Assembly: GCF_013177315.1 (NCBI RefSeq) | Contig: NZ_CP053661.1 | Coordinates: forward strand, 1,674,001 to 1,738,000 | Direction: 5' to 3' | Source of the DNA: Thermoleptolyngbya sichuanensis A183 | GTDB lineage: Bacteria > Cyanobacteriota > Cyanobacteriia > Elainellales > Elainellaceae | DNA: 64,000 bases | Shown here: piece after piece, positions 1-8,650 of the stretch | Position numbering within the stretch: the stretch's first letter is position 1 | Layout: every line of letters starts with the position of its first letter | Program-made: the position numbers and the translations under genes | Notes under the pieces: model-generated | The model's input: the letters and a program-made list of their open reading frames with translations, nothing else | Told to the model about the DNA's origin: nothing | Database searches by the model: none

Positions 1-92
1 TTAAACTGCCGGGCTCCCAGTTGACCCTTACGCAACAAATTCTTTAGGTAATCGCGGTCGGTTGGACGCAGTTCGACTTGGCACTTTTTCAT
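1..92 (-). pseudogene. IS630-family transposase, N-terminal fragment cut by window edge
   Basis: Reading leftwards from an ATG at 92, thirty codons remain open to the window edge. The product begins MKKCQVELRPTDRDYLKNLL, which resembles the N-terminal helix-turn-helix start of cyanobacterial IS630-type transposases. The rest of the gene lies outside the window, so whether it is intact cannot be judged. It is not the same subtype as the IS630 remnant at 7770, whose N-terminus is different. Confidence 0.6.
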
Positions 93-181
93 CTCTACTC
101 AACTAACAATAGGACTGTGAACAGTCTACTACTCACTCGCTTGAGTCCAAAAAACTTAATTTACAGAGTAGTAAGTCCTAA

Positions 182-319
182 GAGCTAATTTATGAAGCAA
201 ATCTTAAGAAGCCTGAAACTCTTGGCATGTGTGGCTTTGAGGTCATGTTTGCCCAGGAAAAGCGGTTTCTCGGAAATCCTTGATTAACAAGGCTTTCAGG
301 CTCCTTTACAAATTAGCTC
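182..319. mobile_element. MITE-A copy 1 (138 bp)
   Basis: A 138-bp noncoding element begins GAGCTAATTTATGAAG and ends with the imperfect inverted repeat CTTTACAAATTAGCTC. It is flanked by the 3-bp direct repeat TAA (179-181 and 320-322). Sequence-identical copies lie at 7376 and 11014. It has no coding capacity. Its ends resemble those of the IS5-family element starting at 864 (GAGCTGATTTATAAAG), which is the likely source of transposase. Its last base together with the target repeat forms the stop codon of the neighbouring JAMM gene. Confidence 0.85.
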
Positions 320-807
320 TAAGATGATTCAGAATAGATGAGGGGTTCTGCCTGAAAGGCATGGTCTTGATCCAAATTCCAGGATAGTAAATCCTGGGCG
401 CTTCTTTGGGAAACAGACACGATGATATAGGAATAGTGTGGCCAGGCGATCGCCCGGTCGCATTCTGAGGGCACAGCGGGATGGTCGGGATGGGAGTGAT
501 ACACGCCGATAATGTCGAGCTGGCGATCGCGCCCATATTTCATCGCAGCCAGCATTTCTTGGGGATCAATCCAGTAGCGATCGCGCTTGCTGTTTGCGAG
601 TTGAGGCTGGCTCAGCAGGTCTGAAATCAGCGCAGCGGCTTCTGGGTTCCAGGCATTTTCAGCCGTCCACAGTTCTACCACCGTCCGAATCGTTTCGTCG
701 CCTGTCGATGCTGTCTGTCCTAGCAGCAGCCCACAGCATTCTTGCGGGTAGGTTTGTTCGGCATGGGCGCGGATCGCCTGCCAGTGGGCTTTGGCTAAAT
801 GCAGCAT
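319..807 (-). CDS. JAMM/MPN-family metallopeptidase
   Basis: A 162-residue single-domain protein of the JAB1/MPN/Mov34 zinc peptidase family. The complete JAMM signature is visible: Glu23 in PQECCG, then HSHPDHPAVPSECD giving His104, His106, Ser114 and Asp117. Bacterial members remove C-terminal residues from ubiquitin-like sulfur carriers or cut amide bonds in sulfur and cysteine metabolism. No partner gene is adjacent, so the substrate is unknown. I chose the ATG at 807; a TTG three codons upstream (816) is possible. The stop codon TAG overlaps the last base of MITE-A and its target repeat, so the original C-terminus may have been altered by that insertion. Confidence 0.85.
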   Translation of the reverse strand: MLHLAKAHWQAIRAHAEQTYPQECCGLLLGQTASTGDETIRTVVELWTAENAWNPEAAALISDLLSQPQLANSKRDRYWIDPQEMLAAMKYGRDRQLDIIGVYHSHPDHPAVPSECDRAIAWPHYSYIIVSVSQRSAQDLLSWNLDQDHAFQAEPLIYSESS

Positions 808-863
808 CGGTTGCAATGGGTTTAGGGATTGCTCAAACCAGCGTGTGAATACTTGCTTGTTTA

Positions 864-1762
864 GAGCTGATTTATAAAGTAGCTAAGCTGCCAAGCGCTT
901 GAGCATCAATTGAATCATGGCACCGTAGATCATGGCTTCACTCATTTCGCAATACAATTCGTAGTCTTTGCTCAAGCGTCGATAGCGATTCAACCAGCCA
1001 AAAGTTCGCTCCACAATCCAGCGCTTAGGCAGAATTTCAAACGACTTGGAGGTTCGTTTGATGACTTCTACGCGGACAGGTTCCCCACAGACCTGTTGGA
1101 CTGCATGGGCAAACTTCTTGCTGCTATACCCCTGGTCTACCCACACCACCTCAAGCCGGGAGAGTTTATCGCTGGCTTCATCGAGCGTGACCACGGCTCC
1201 AAGCCGTTCTGAGGCATTCGCTTCGGTGACTAATACCCCAATTAAAAGCCCTTGGGAGTCTACAACGAGGTGGCGCTTACGCCCCTTAACCTTTTTGCCA
1301 CCGTCGAAACCGTAGATGCCCCCCTTTTTTCGGTGGTCTTGACCGATTGGGAATCAGCAATTGCCACACTGGAGTCTATGGTTCTGCCCATTTTCTGCCG
1401 CAGGTCTGCTCGGCGTTGGTCGTGCATCTGCTGCCAAATCCCCTTGCGATGCCATTTGCAAAAGTAGAAGTACACCGTTGTATACGGGGGAAGGTCATGC
1501 GGTAGCATTTCCCACTGGCATCCAGTACGCTGCACGTAGAAGATTGCGTTGAGGATTTCTCGAAAGTCCACTTCACGGGGACGACCAAAGCCTTTACCGG
1601 CAGGTATCAGCGGTTGCAAAACGCTCCATTCTGCATCTCTCATATCACTGGGATAGGCTTTGCGCTTGGGATTGGCGATTTCCGGTAGGCGACTCATAGG
1701 CGGGCTTCAGAAGCATCTCTTTCAGACTAAAGTTCACCCTCAGGTTCGCCTGCCTCTATTTA
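864..1762 (-). mobile_element. IS5-family element, interrupted at its 5' side
   Basis: The terminal repeat GAGCTGATTTATAAAG starts at 864 after a TTA. The element carries an IS5-type transposase in two frames. Its other end is missing here because the 1,517-bp IS begins at 1763. The missing terminus is found at 36324-36351 (GAGCTAATTTATAAAG...), next to copy 3 of that IS. Joining the two pieces through the shared 6-mer TAAATA rebuilds a complete element of about 0.93 kb. Confidence 0.8.
883..1697 (-). CDS. IS5-family transposase in two frames (probable -1 frameshift)
   Basis: The N-terminal part (1697 down to 1260, starting MSRLPEIANPKRKAYPSDMR) contains the first catalytic Asp in IADSQSVKT. 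The C-terminal part lies in the -1 frame. It resumes at GGKKVKGRKRHL, carries Asp in WVDQGYSSKKF and Glu in VERTFGWLNRYRRL, and ends at 883. The switch falls at an A6G6 tract on the coding strand (1319-1330). Two-frame transposases of this kind are known in the IS427/IS1031 groups of IS5. It could be programmed slippage or an inactivating indel. The protein is otherwise complete. Confidence 0.75.
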
Positions 1763-3279
1763 CTTTAGTTTGGACTAACTGGCATCACAATAATGCTCAA
1801 CAGGATGCCATAAAGAATCTGCTCAACCGTTCATAACAGTTGAACTTAAGGAATTGGATACAATCCTGCTCGCAGTTAAGCTGCTGTTGCAACCGGACTG
1901 TTCAGGGATTGTTCGGATGTCTTGCGTTTCGAGGCTCGTTTTTTGACCATCGGATAGCAGGGACGAGGAGTTGGCTTGTGCCCCTTGCCTCGTCCTGGCG
2001 ATTTACCACGAGGTTTAGGCGCAGGAGCAGGGGTGCCAATCGCTGCCAAAATGCCTGCAAACGCTTGTGCGACCCGACCCGGAGTCAACGTTTCTTGCGG
2101 TGCCTGCCAGGGCAAGGGGTGGTCAGTACAGTCCTTTCGCGCTAACCACAACTGCCAACTGAGCAACGGCATCAGGCTGCTCCACTGTTCGGTTGCCGAT
2201 ACAGAACTGAACTGGGGATGTGTCCAATATAGCCTCTGCTTGGCAAAGCGATACCAGTGTTCAATGGCAAAGCGACGGAGGTAGTGCAACCACAGGGTTT
2301 CTAACGGAGGCATCTGCTCACCCAGCCAAACTAACCACAAAGGAGCCAAGCGTCGCGTGCTGCTCTGTGTCTCCAGCACCTCCACGCGCAACACTTCCAT
2401 TGCCCGTTTGGGGGATTTGCGGAAATGGTATGCACTCCAACGACTGACCCGCACTCGTCCCCAGTTGGGATCATCGACTTCAACGGTTTCGACCGGGACA
2501 CTCCAAGTGTCAGGGTCATTGAGTTTCATCTTATGTCCATGCTTGGCAGGTGCGCCTCGCCCTCGATACGCTGGGGGCGCGCCATAGACACATCGATTGG
2601 ATGTAACCCGCAGCAGCAAGTCTGCCTCAATCCCTGCCGTTTGGTTGACAAAACTGGCATTGCCGTACCCTCGGTCGTAGATCGCCAACGGACGCACCGC
2701 TAACTGCCGAGTCACTTGTTTGAGTTGGAATGCCGCTTTACTGGCGGGTGTTTCAAAGCTGGTGATGCGCTCATGCCGCAATGGTAATGCCCAACTGCCC
2801 CTGTCTTCAGCAATCCAGGCTAAGGTACTGTAGTTTTGTCCGGCTATCGGGGCATGTCCTGTTCTGCCTGATAAGGTGCGGTCTTTCAAACGCCTGGCAG
2901 CAGGACGGTTCCACCGACTCGCATCACCTGCCAACAACGGTTGCTGCTGAGTCGGTATCTGCTGCACCAACAGCTTCAGCACCTTTGATCGGGGTAGGCG
3001 GCTATCGCGCAACGCTTCATAGGTGCTCGACCACTGGCGACGAAAGACAGGACTCTGCGATAGCCTCACAAACGACACGATGCACGCACTCACTAACACG
3101 GCATCCATCAGATCAAACAGGGCATCTCTGGCGTTTCCCAAGCTGGCATACAACGTTTGGCGAAATTGCTGAAGTTCGTTGAAAATCATGGGGTCAATGT
3201 TGGTTGTACTTCATTGACCTTACGGCAGTCGGTGCTTCTCATTGACTGCCTTCCTCTTCACCATTAGTCCAAACTAAAG
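1763..3279 (-). mobile_element. 1,517-bp insertion sequence, copy 1
   Basis: Bounded by the inverted repeat CTTTAGTTTGGACTAA. It carries one transposase gene and is identical in the parts I compared to copy 3 (36352-37868). Copy 2 (8651-10167) differs at one synonymous site. The 6-bp flanks of this copy do not match each other (TATTTA at left, AGCGCG at right on the plus strand). Their reverse complements, TAAATA and CGCGCT, are exactly the flanks of copy 3. Confidence 0.93.
1876..3189 (-). CDS. DDE transposase of the 1,517-bp IS (copy 1)
   Basis: A 437-residue DDE transposase. Likely catalytic residues are Asp89 (LAGDASRW), Asp172 (AIYDRGYG) and Glu310 (FAIEHWYRFAKQRLYW). The C-terminal 55 residues are very basic and proline-rich (PAPKPRGKSPGRGKGHK), probably for DNA binding. 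I cannot assign the IS family with confidence; the spacing suggests the IS4/IS701 superfamily, but 6-bp target repeats are not typical of either. Three intact copies in 38 kb indicate a recently active element. Confidence 0.9.
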   Translation of the reverse strand: MIFNELQQFRQTLYASLGNARDALFDLMDAVLVSACIVSFVRLSQSPVFRRQWSSTYEALRDSRLPRSKVLKLLVQQIPTQQQPLLAGDASRWNRPAARRLKDRTLSGRTGHAPIAGQNYSTLAWIAEDRGSWALPLRHERITSFETPASKAAFQLKQVTRQLAVRPLAIYDRGYGNASFVNQTAGIEADLLLRVTSNRCVYGAPPAYRGRGAPAKHGHKMKLNDPDTWSVPVETVEVDDPNWGRVRVSRWSAYHFRKSPKRAMEVLRVEVLETQSSTRRLAPLWLVWLGEQMPPLETLWLHYLRRFAIEHWYRFAKQRLYWTHPQFSSVSATEQWSSLMPLLSWQLWLARKDCTDHPLPWQAPQETLTPGRVAQAFAGILAAIGTPAPAPKPRGKSPGRGKGHKPTPRPCYPMVKKRASKRKTSEQSLNSPVATAA

Positions 3280-3335
3280 AGCGCGAGAAATCGTCCAAAA
3301 TTCAGAAAACCCATCGCAAGTGCGTAGATCCTGGC
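3280..3335. repeat. Left half of a palindromic repeat, cut by the 1,517-bp IS
   Basis: CGCGAGAAATCGTCC followed by spacer and TGCGTAGATCCT matches, in reverse, the left half of the complete palindromic repeat at 5431-5520. The break is exactly at the IS end. The missing right half lies at 37869-37911 beside IS copy 3. Confidence 0.8.
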
Positions 3336-3495
3336 CCAATGACCTGTAAAAGACTTGAGGGAACCCACAAGCCTCCTCAAGTCTTGTGGCATTTATGGGT
3401 CTTCGATACATCTTCAATACTGGGTCATACAGGGTCAGGTGACCCGCTCTTGGCAATCCAAAATCGCCAATCCAAAATCCAAAACCAAATTGCCG

Positions 3496-4068
3496 CTACG
3501 CAATCAGGGCTTCTAGAAGGCTCGTGCCGACGTAGATATAAAAGCCAACAAGCACGGCCGCAGCAGGAACCAGCGCCAGGAAAAAGTGGAAGTAGTCGAT
3601 CTTGGTGAGGCCAATGGCGTAGCTCACGACATCCTGACCCAGCAGCATAATCAGTGCCATATAAAGGACGCTGTGATGCCCCTTTAGGCGAGCCACAAAC
3701 GCATCCAGTTCCTCAATCTCATCTTTGCCCACCAGTCGCACTGCAACCCGGCGACCGTAGCGACGGGAAATCCAATAATTTATGCTGCACCCGATCAGCG
3801 ACGCGATGAAGCTCAGCACAAAGGCAGTTTCTTTGCCAAACAGCGCCCCACCCGCAATAAAGATGGAACTGCCGCTAAGCGGGGCAGCAATCAAGCTCGC
3901 CGCACAGACAACCGTGAACAGGAGTGGGGCCCAAGGGCCGGCGCGTTCAACCCAGAGGTGGGCATTCTCTAGCCCGATGAGCTTGAAGGCAAACGCCATG
4001 ACGGCATAGGCGATCGCCAGCGAAAGCAGAGCCACCAGCAGCTTTTTCAGCCTGGGCGAAAGTTTCAT
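3496..4068 (-). CDS. TVP38/TMEM64 (VTT-domain) membrane protein
   Basis: A 190-residue multi-pass membrane protein of the TVP38/TMEM64/DedA-like superfamily. An N-terminal transmembrane segment (about residues 9-30) is followed by the conserved VTT core with the glycine-rich stretch AGGALFGKETAF and the region YWISRRYGRR. The C-terminal hydrophobic helix ends in YVGTSLLEALIA. VTT proteins are linked to phospholipid scrambling and membrane homeostasis; no specific substrate is established for cyanobacterial members. It is transcribed from the minus strand as a single gene, next to but not overlapping the EamA permease upstream. Confidence 0.85.
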   Translation of the reverse strand: MKLSPRLKKLLVALLSLAIAYAVMAFAFKLIGLENAHLWVERAGPWAPLLFTVVCAASLIAAPLSGSSIFIAGGALFGKETAFVLSFIASLIGCSINYWISRRYGRRVAVRLVGKDEIEELDAFVARLKGHHSVLYMALIMLLGQDVVSYAIGLTKIDYFHFFLALVPAAAVLVGFYIYVGTSLLEALIA

Positions 4069-4186
4069 GGATCGAACGGCTCCAGAGGCTTAGCATCTTG
4101 AACCTCTTCACCGTACTTAACAATTCCCGCCAGCGTCAACAGGCTTGAAGGAGAACCAGCACAGCAATAGCGCTGAGACCGCCCCA

Positions 4187-5275
4187 CTAATCCCTAGCTC
4201 CTTCCAGGCGCGATCGCCGATGCGCTGCAATTTTTTCATTCACCGCTTCGATTTCGGCTTCAATCTCGGCCTCCAGTTCCGCCGCCAGCGAGGTCGCAGC
4301 CTTTTCCACTGCCGCAGGCTGAAACTTCGCTGCCAGCACCTCACGCTGGTTGATCAGGTAAATACTCACCAGCGTCAGCCCTACCCCGACCCACTGTACC
4401 GGATTCAGCACTTCAGACAGGAACAGGTTGCCAAATAGCAGCGCAAAAACAGGCGTGAGGAACGTCAGGGAACTGAGGCTAGTCAGGTTGCCGCTGGCTG
4501 CGAAATAGAAGAACAGTCCATAGGCGATCGCACTGCCAAAAATCGTGGAATAGCTCATCGCCATCCAGTCTGTCCAGCCAAGCTGCTGCCACTGATTCGT
4601 TTCCCCCAGCGCCGACAGCACAAACAGCGGAATGCCACCCAGCACCATATGCCAGCCCGTCGCCGCCACCGGGTCGGCATGGCGCGACACATAGCCCATC
4701 ATCACCGTGCCTACCGCCATCGACAGCGCCGCCATCAGCATCAGCCATTGCCCGTTTTGAAACAGGTCGTGCAGCAGGCTTGCGCCCAGAGCTGGGGAAA
4801 AACTGCCGTGCAGCGCCGCCTGGATTACGCCCTCTGGCAACCCTAGCAGGCTAATCCCCACCACGCCAAACAGCAGCCCCAGCCAGCCAAAGCCCCCCAC
4901 TCGCTCGCCAAAAAGGAACCGCGCCATCAGCGCCACCGCCAAGGGCTGCGAGTCGATCATCACCGACCCCAGACCCGCGCCCGTCCGCACCAGTCCCTCA
5001 GCCAAAAAACCCTGAAACAGCGCCGCATCCACCAGACCAAACAGCGCAATCCAGCCCCAGGCCTTCCACCCCTTCGGCTGCGATCGCCCCATTACTGCCG
5101 CCGCCAGCAAAATCAGCAGCCCCGCCGGTAGCACCCGAACCCCCGCCATGAATAGCGGCGTGGTTTGCGGAATCACGCCCTTCATCGCCACCATCGCCGT
5201 TCCCCACAGGAAAAACGGCGCAATCAGCAGCAGCGGCGACACAGACGCTCTCGACGGAGTAGAAGCTTGAGTCAT
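4187..5275 (-). CDS. EamA-family (DMT) permease
   Basis: A 362-residue inner-membrane transporter with about ten predicted transmembrane helices in two EamA repeats (PFFLWGTAMVAMKGV near the N-terminus; YSTIFGSAIAYGLFF in the second). Members export or import small metabolites; the substrate cannot be inferred here. The start is the ATG at 5275 (MTQASTPSRASV). A 45-codon upstream extension is open but polar and unlike the family. The C-terminal tail after the last helix is a charged, alanine/glutamate-rich coiled coil (AAELEAEIEAEIEAVNEKIA), an unusual cytoplasmic extension. Confidence 0.88.
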   Translation of the reverse strand: MTQASTPSRASVSPLLLIAPFFLWGTAMVAMKGVIPQTTPLFMAGVRVLPAGLLILLAAAVMGRSQPKGWKAWGWIALFGLVDAALFQGFLAEGLVRTGAGLGSVMIDSQPLAVALMARFLFGERVGGFGWLGLLFGVVGISLLGLPEGVIQAALHGSFSPALGASLLHDLFQNGQWLMLMAALSMAVGTVMMGYVSRHADPVAATGWHMVLGGIPLFVLSALGETNQWQQLGWTDWMAMSYSTIFGSAIAYGLFFYFAASGNLTSLSSLTFLTPVFALLFGNLFLSEVLNPVQWVGVGLTLVSIYLINQREVLAAKFQPAAVEKAATSLAAELEAEIEAEIEAVNEKIAAHRRSRLEGARD

Positions 5276-5430
5276 GGGGGGCGATTTGCAGGGAGTGCGT
5301 TCAGTGGTTACATCAATTGAACCAATTGTAACTATTATGTACTTCTGTAACAAAACTGAACTGTATCGCGAGAGGCGGTTTTCAGGGGAACATTTCCTCA
5401 CGCCATCCACCTCTTCACTCTCTTATTCTC

Positions 5431-5520
5431 AAGACTTACGCACTTGCGATAAGCTCTTTGGGTTTTGGACAATTTCTCGCGGGCTGTGCCCGCGAGAAAT
5501 TGTCCAACTGCATAAGTCCT
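5431..5520. repeat. Palindromic repeat with a 17-bp perfect stem
   Basis: GGACAATTTCTCGCGGG (5467-5483) and its exact complement (5489-5505) enclose the loop CTGTG. The whole is framed by AAGACTTACGCA and TGCATAAGTCCT. Half copies occur at 3280-3335 and 37869-37911, and the outer GGACTTACGCA motif recurs near 22910 and 56461. It encodes no protein. It behaves like a dispersed, REP/MITE-like family of this genome. The rest of the 480-bp gap (5276-5757) shows no gene. Confidence 0.75.
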
Positions 5521-5757
5521 AATTCCTTCAGCCCTTTAACCTGCCTTCTCCCTACCGGACTAGAGCGCTGGGCAGATCCCTACGCCTCAAGACTCCCGCC
5601 CTGTGAGGGATGGAAGCTTTGGGAGAAGCGCCTATTGTGAAAGTGTTCGATTGATTCATGCACTGATTCGCCCGATGAATTGCCTGCTAAGCAGCACCGT
5701 GATTCGCGGTCAGATGCAGAGTCAAGACGTTAAACCGCACAACGAGGTACGAAAACT

Positions 5758-5940
5758 ATGAGTATCGAAGATCGCGTGAAGGCAACTGCGAAAAACATCG
5801 AGGGTAAAGTGCAAGAAGCCGTCGGTGAAGTGACGGGCGATCCCAAGGACAAGGTGGAAGGTCACGCCAAGCAGGCCGAAGCCAAGGCTCGCCACACCAC
5901 CGAAGACATCAAGGACGAAGTGAAGAAGGCGATTGACTAG
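5758..5940 (+). CDS. CsbD-family stress protein
   Basis: A 60-residue hydrophilic protein of the CsbD family. It starts MSIEDRVKATAKNIEGKVQE and continues with the family pattern AVGEVTGDPKDKVEG, then a lysine/glutamate-rich amphipathic helix. CsbD proteins are abundant, mostly disordered general-stress proteins; their molecular role is not defined. GAGG precedes the ATG by about ten bases. It is monocistronic. Its 3' hairpin (5978-6004) looks like a terminator that an IS4 element has separated from its T-run. Confidence 0.9.
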   Translation: MSIEDRVKATAKNIEGKVQEAVGEVTGDPKDKVEGHAKQAEAKARHTTEDIKDEVKKAID

Positions 5941-5977
5941 TAGCGTCCTGCTCAGTGCCCTCTGAAAATACCCGGAT

Positions 5978-6004
5978 GCCCAGTCCTTTTAGTGAGGGCT
6001 GGGC
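5978..6004 (+). terminator. csbD intrinsic terminator split by IS4-A
   Basis: GCCCAGTCC and GGGCTGGGC form a hairpin with loop TTTTAGTGA. The T-run expected after it is found beyond the IS4 element at 7328-7332 (TTTTT then AAC). Removing the element restores hairpin plus T5, so the insertion separated the stem from its U-tract. Confidence 0.6.
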
Positions 6005-7327
6005 CTGGTTGACTGACAAAAGTTACCTGAAATCTGCTGAACAGCTTGTGGTGCGGTAGTTTCAGGGATTGGAGGAAGAAGTGGGGAGCCAGCGTTCTAA
6101 GCTTAGATACTACTCAAAAGCGTAGATGCTGTGAAAAAAACTCCCCCCTCTACAATGCCTTGAACGCTTGGCTGGGTCAATCGGTGCCCTGGGCTCATCG
6201 TAGCCATCTGACGACCTGCCTGTGGATGGTGGTGGCTTTGCTCCAGCGCGGAGAAATCAACCTGACTCGCTGGCTGCCCTATGTGCCGTGTCGAGGGGTG
6301 CAGGCACAAAGCAAACAACGACGGCTAAGCCGCTGGCTGCACAACAGTCGCCTGAACGTCCATCGCCTGTACAAGCCCCTGATTCAAGCGGCATTAGCCC
6401 ATTGGGATGAGGATTGTTTGTACCTGAGCTTGGACACCTCGCTGTTTTGGGATGAGTATTGCTTGATTCGCCTAGCGGTGGTGCATCGAGGCCGGGCGTT
6501 GCCTGTGGTCTGGCGGGTGCTCCAGCACCGCAGTGCGTCCGTCGCCTTCAGTGACTACCGGGAGATGCTCCACCAAGCCGCCCATCGCTTGCCGGCGGGG
6601 GTAAAAGTGGTCGTCTTAGCCGACCGGGGCTTCATTCACACCGAGGCCATGAGCCGCCATAACCGCTGAACTCGGGTGGCACTACCGCATCCGCATCAAG
6701 CGGAATACTTGGATTTGGCGGGCGGGCCATGGATGGTGTCAATTGAAGGACATTCACCTTCAGCGCGGGGAGGCTCTCTGTTGGCACACCGTGAAGCTCC
6801 ACAAAGGCGAGTGGTACGGGCCGGTGCATATCGCCTTTGGTCATAACAGCCTCAACGGCGAGTTTTGGACCATCGTCAGCGATGAACCCACCCACCTGCG
6901 CACCTTCGAGGAATACGGCTTGCGCTTCGACATTGAGGAGGCGTTTCTCGATGACCAATCCAACGGCTGGAATCTCCAGAAATCTGAAATTCGCTCCCTC
7001 TGCGCCCTATCCCGGCTTTGGTTCCTTTTGGCCGTCGCGACGCTCTACGTCACCGCTCAAGGTCTCGAGGTCGTCGCAACAGGCAAACGGCGATGGGTTG
7101 ACCCCCATTGGTTTCGTGGCAATAGCTACTTCCGCATTAGATGGGATTGGCTGAAAGCCGCCCTAGAGAACGGGTGGCCACTCATCCGTCATGTCTGTTT
7201 CACTCATAACCGCGATCCTGAACCCGCGATGGCATCTCGCAAACAGCATGAGCAACGCACCTATCGAATCGAATTCAAAGTACACACGTACTGCTGTGTC
7301 GCCGATTAGTTTTGTCAGTCAACCAGG
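6004..7327 (+). mobile_element. IS4-family element A (about 1.32 kb)
   Basis: Terminal inverted repeats CCTGGTTGACTGACAAAA (start 6004) and its complement (end 7327) bound a transposase gene broken by one frameshift. No target duplication is evident. It is related to, but diverged from, IS4 element B at 53341-56461, whose ends read CCTGACTGCCTGACACA. Confidence 0.8.
6046..7309 (+). pseudogene. IS4-family transposase, frameshifted
   Basis: The first part ends in VVVLADRGFIHTEAMSRHNR (stop at 6669). The protein resumes in another frame at ELGWHYRIRIKRN. Deleting one C from AGCCGCC near 6653 restores a continuous reading (EAMSAITAELGWHY), so this is a single-base frameshift. Catalytic Asp residues are in LSLDTSLFW and LADRG. 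The IS4 Y-R-E block is YGLRFDIEEAFLDDQS, with Gln where Lys is usual. The start codon is unclear; a TTG at 6046 opens the frame. Probably non-functional. Confidence 0.8.
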
Positions 7328-7375
7328 TTTTTAACTTCTTTGCTCTGAAATAAGTAAGTAGATAGACCACATTTA

Positions 7376-7513
7376 GAGCTAATTTATGAAGCAAATCTTA
7401 AGAAGCCTGAAACTCTTGGCATGTGTGGCTTTGAGGTCATGTTTGCCCAGGAAAAGCGGTTTCTCGGAAATCCTTGATTAACAAGGCTTTCAGGCTCCTT
7501 TACAAATTAGCTC
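7376..7513. mobile_element. MITE-A copy 2 (138 bp)
   Basis: Identical in sequence to the copies at 182 and 11014, with the target repeat TTA on both sides (7373-7375, 7514-7516). It lies 48 bp downstream of IS4 element A. Confidence 0.88.
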
Positions 7514-7550
7514 TTACAGGATTAACGATTGAATTCTGCCAAGCTGCTAA

Positions 7551-7713
7551 GAGGGTGTTTGAAAAGGTATCGCCTGTAATGTTAAGCACTCAGAGATCCC
7601 CCCTAGCCCCCCTTAACAAGGGGGGAAACCGCCTTAAAGTCCCCCTTTTTAAGGGGGATTTAGGGGGATCTTGCACGCTTTGCTACAAATAGTAGGACTT
7701 TTCAAACATCCTC
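7551..7713. mobile_element. MITE-B (163 bp)
   Basis: Ends GAGGGTGTTTGAAAAG and CTTTTCAAACATCCTC are near-perfect inverted repeats, flanked by TAA on both sides (7548-7550, 7714-7716). The centre is a series of palindromes built from CCCCCTAAATCCCCC-type tracts. A truncated reverse-oriented copy is at 36245-36323. The 3-bp target repeat and GAG terminus suggest mobilisation by an IS5-type transposase. Confidence 0.8.
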
Positions 7714-7769
7714 TAATATCAAATCTCCAAAGATCTGCTACATGTAAGAAGACGTTAGAGCGAGCCGCC

Positions 7770-8650
7770 ATGAGTGGAGTCCTCAAAATCGATATCGCTG
7801 AAACAGCAGAAGAACTAAAAGCCGTCTTGGAACAACAGCAACGGTCATCACAGCGCCGTAAAGTACAGGTGTTGTGGTGGTTAAAAACCGGACAAGCGAA
7901 GAGCGTTGAGCAGTTAGCCCAACTGAGCGGTTGCCATCGCACGACCGTGTCTCGTTGGCTGAGCCAGTATCGACAGAGTGGACTCGAAGCGTTGGTGAAG
8001 GTGGCATCTCGCAGTGGACGACCGCGAGCGATTAGCGGTGAAGTCCTGGCATCTTTGGAGCGGGAACTGCAAGATCCAGAAGGCTTTAGCAGTTATGGAG
8101 CAGTGCAGCAGTGGCTCGCAGCGGTGCATGGTCAACCCGTCCCCTACAAGACGGTGCATAAGACGGTGCGCTATCGGCTCAAAGCGAAGCTCAAAGTGCC
8201 CCGTCCGGTGTCAAAGAAGCAGACTCCTGGGGCGTGCGAGTCCGTTCAGCAAACCTTGCAGCCCAGATAAGCCAGTCGATTCCGCCAGCCTTGAGACAAC
8301 GCTACGGGGGGCGAATCCGCTATTGGTGCAGCGATGAGAGCCGCGTCGGACTGCTGACGGTTCAACATCGCAAGTTGACGGGCTTTGGGGTGCAGCCGAT
8401 TGGTTCAGTTCAATGGGACTTTGTGTATCGGTGGCTGTACGGTCTAGTGGAACCGCTGAGCGGTGCATCGTGGATAGTCGAGTTTTCTCATCTCGACAGT
8501 TCCTGTTTTGAGGCGTTTTTGCACAGCTTTGCGGCTCAGTTCCCCGATGATTTACATCTGATTCAGGTGGATAATGCCGCAGCCCATACGGCTCAGACCC
8601 TGACGATACCGGACAATGTCATCTTGGTGTTTCAGCCGCCTTATTGCCCT
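7770..8650 (+). pseudogene. IS630-family transposase, frameshifted and truncated
   Basis: Starts MSGVLKIDIAETAEELKAVL with a helix-turn-helix (SVEQLAQLSGCHRTTVSRWL). The reading frame stops at 8270. The DDE domain continues in the -1 frame (RYGGRIRYWCSDESRVGL; LIQVDNAAAHTAQTL) from about 8234. The usual PPYSPELNPIE ending is cut after PPYCP, where the 1,517-bp IS copy 2 begins at 8651. The gene therefore lacks its last catalytic Glu. No slippery run is obvious at the frame change, so decay is more likely than programmed shifting. Confidence 0.8.

Noticed and set aside
2781-3182. 133-codon frame opposite the 1,517-bp IS transposase, present in all copies
   Set aside because: Its repetition only reflects the repeated IS; the transposase frame carries the DDE motifs.
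7474-7692. 72-codon frame spanning MITE-A and MITE-B
   Set aside because: Composed entirely of noncoding miniature-element sequence.
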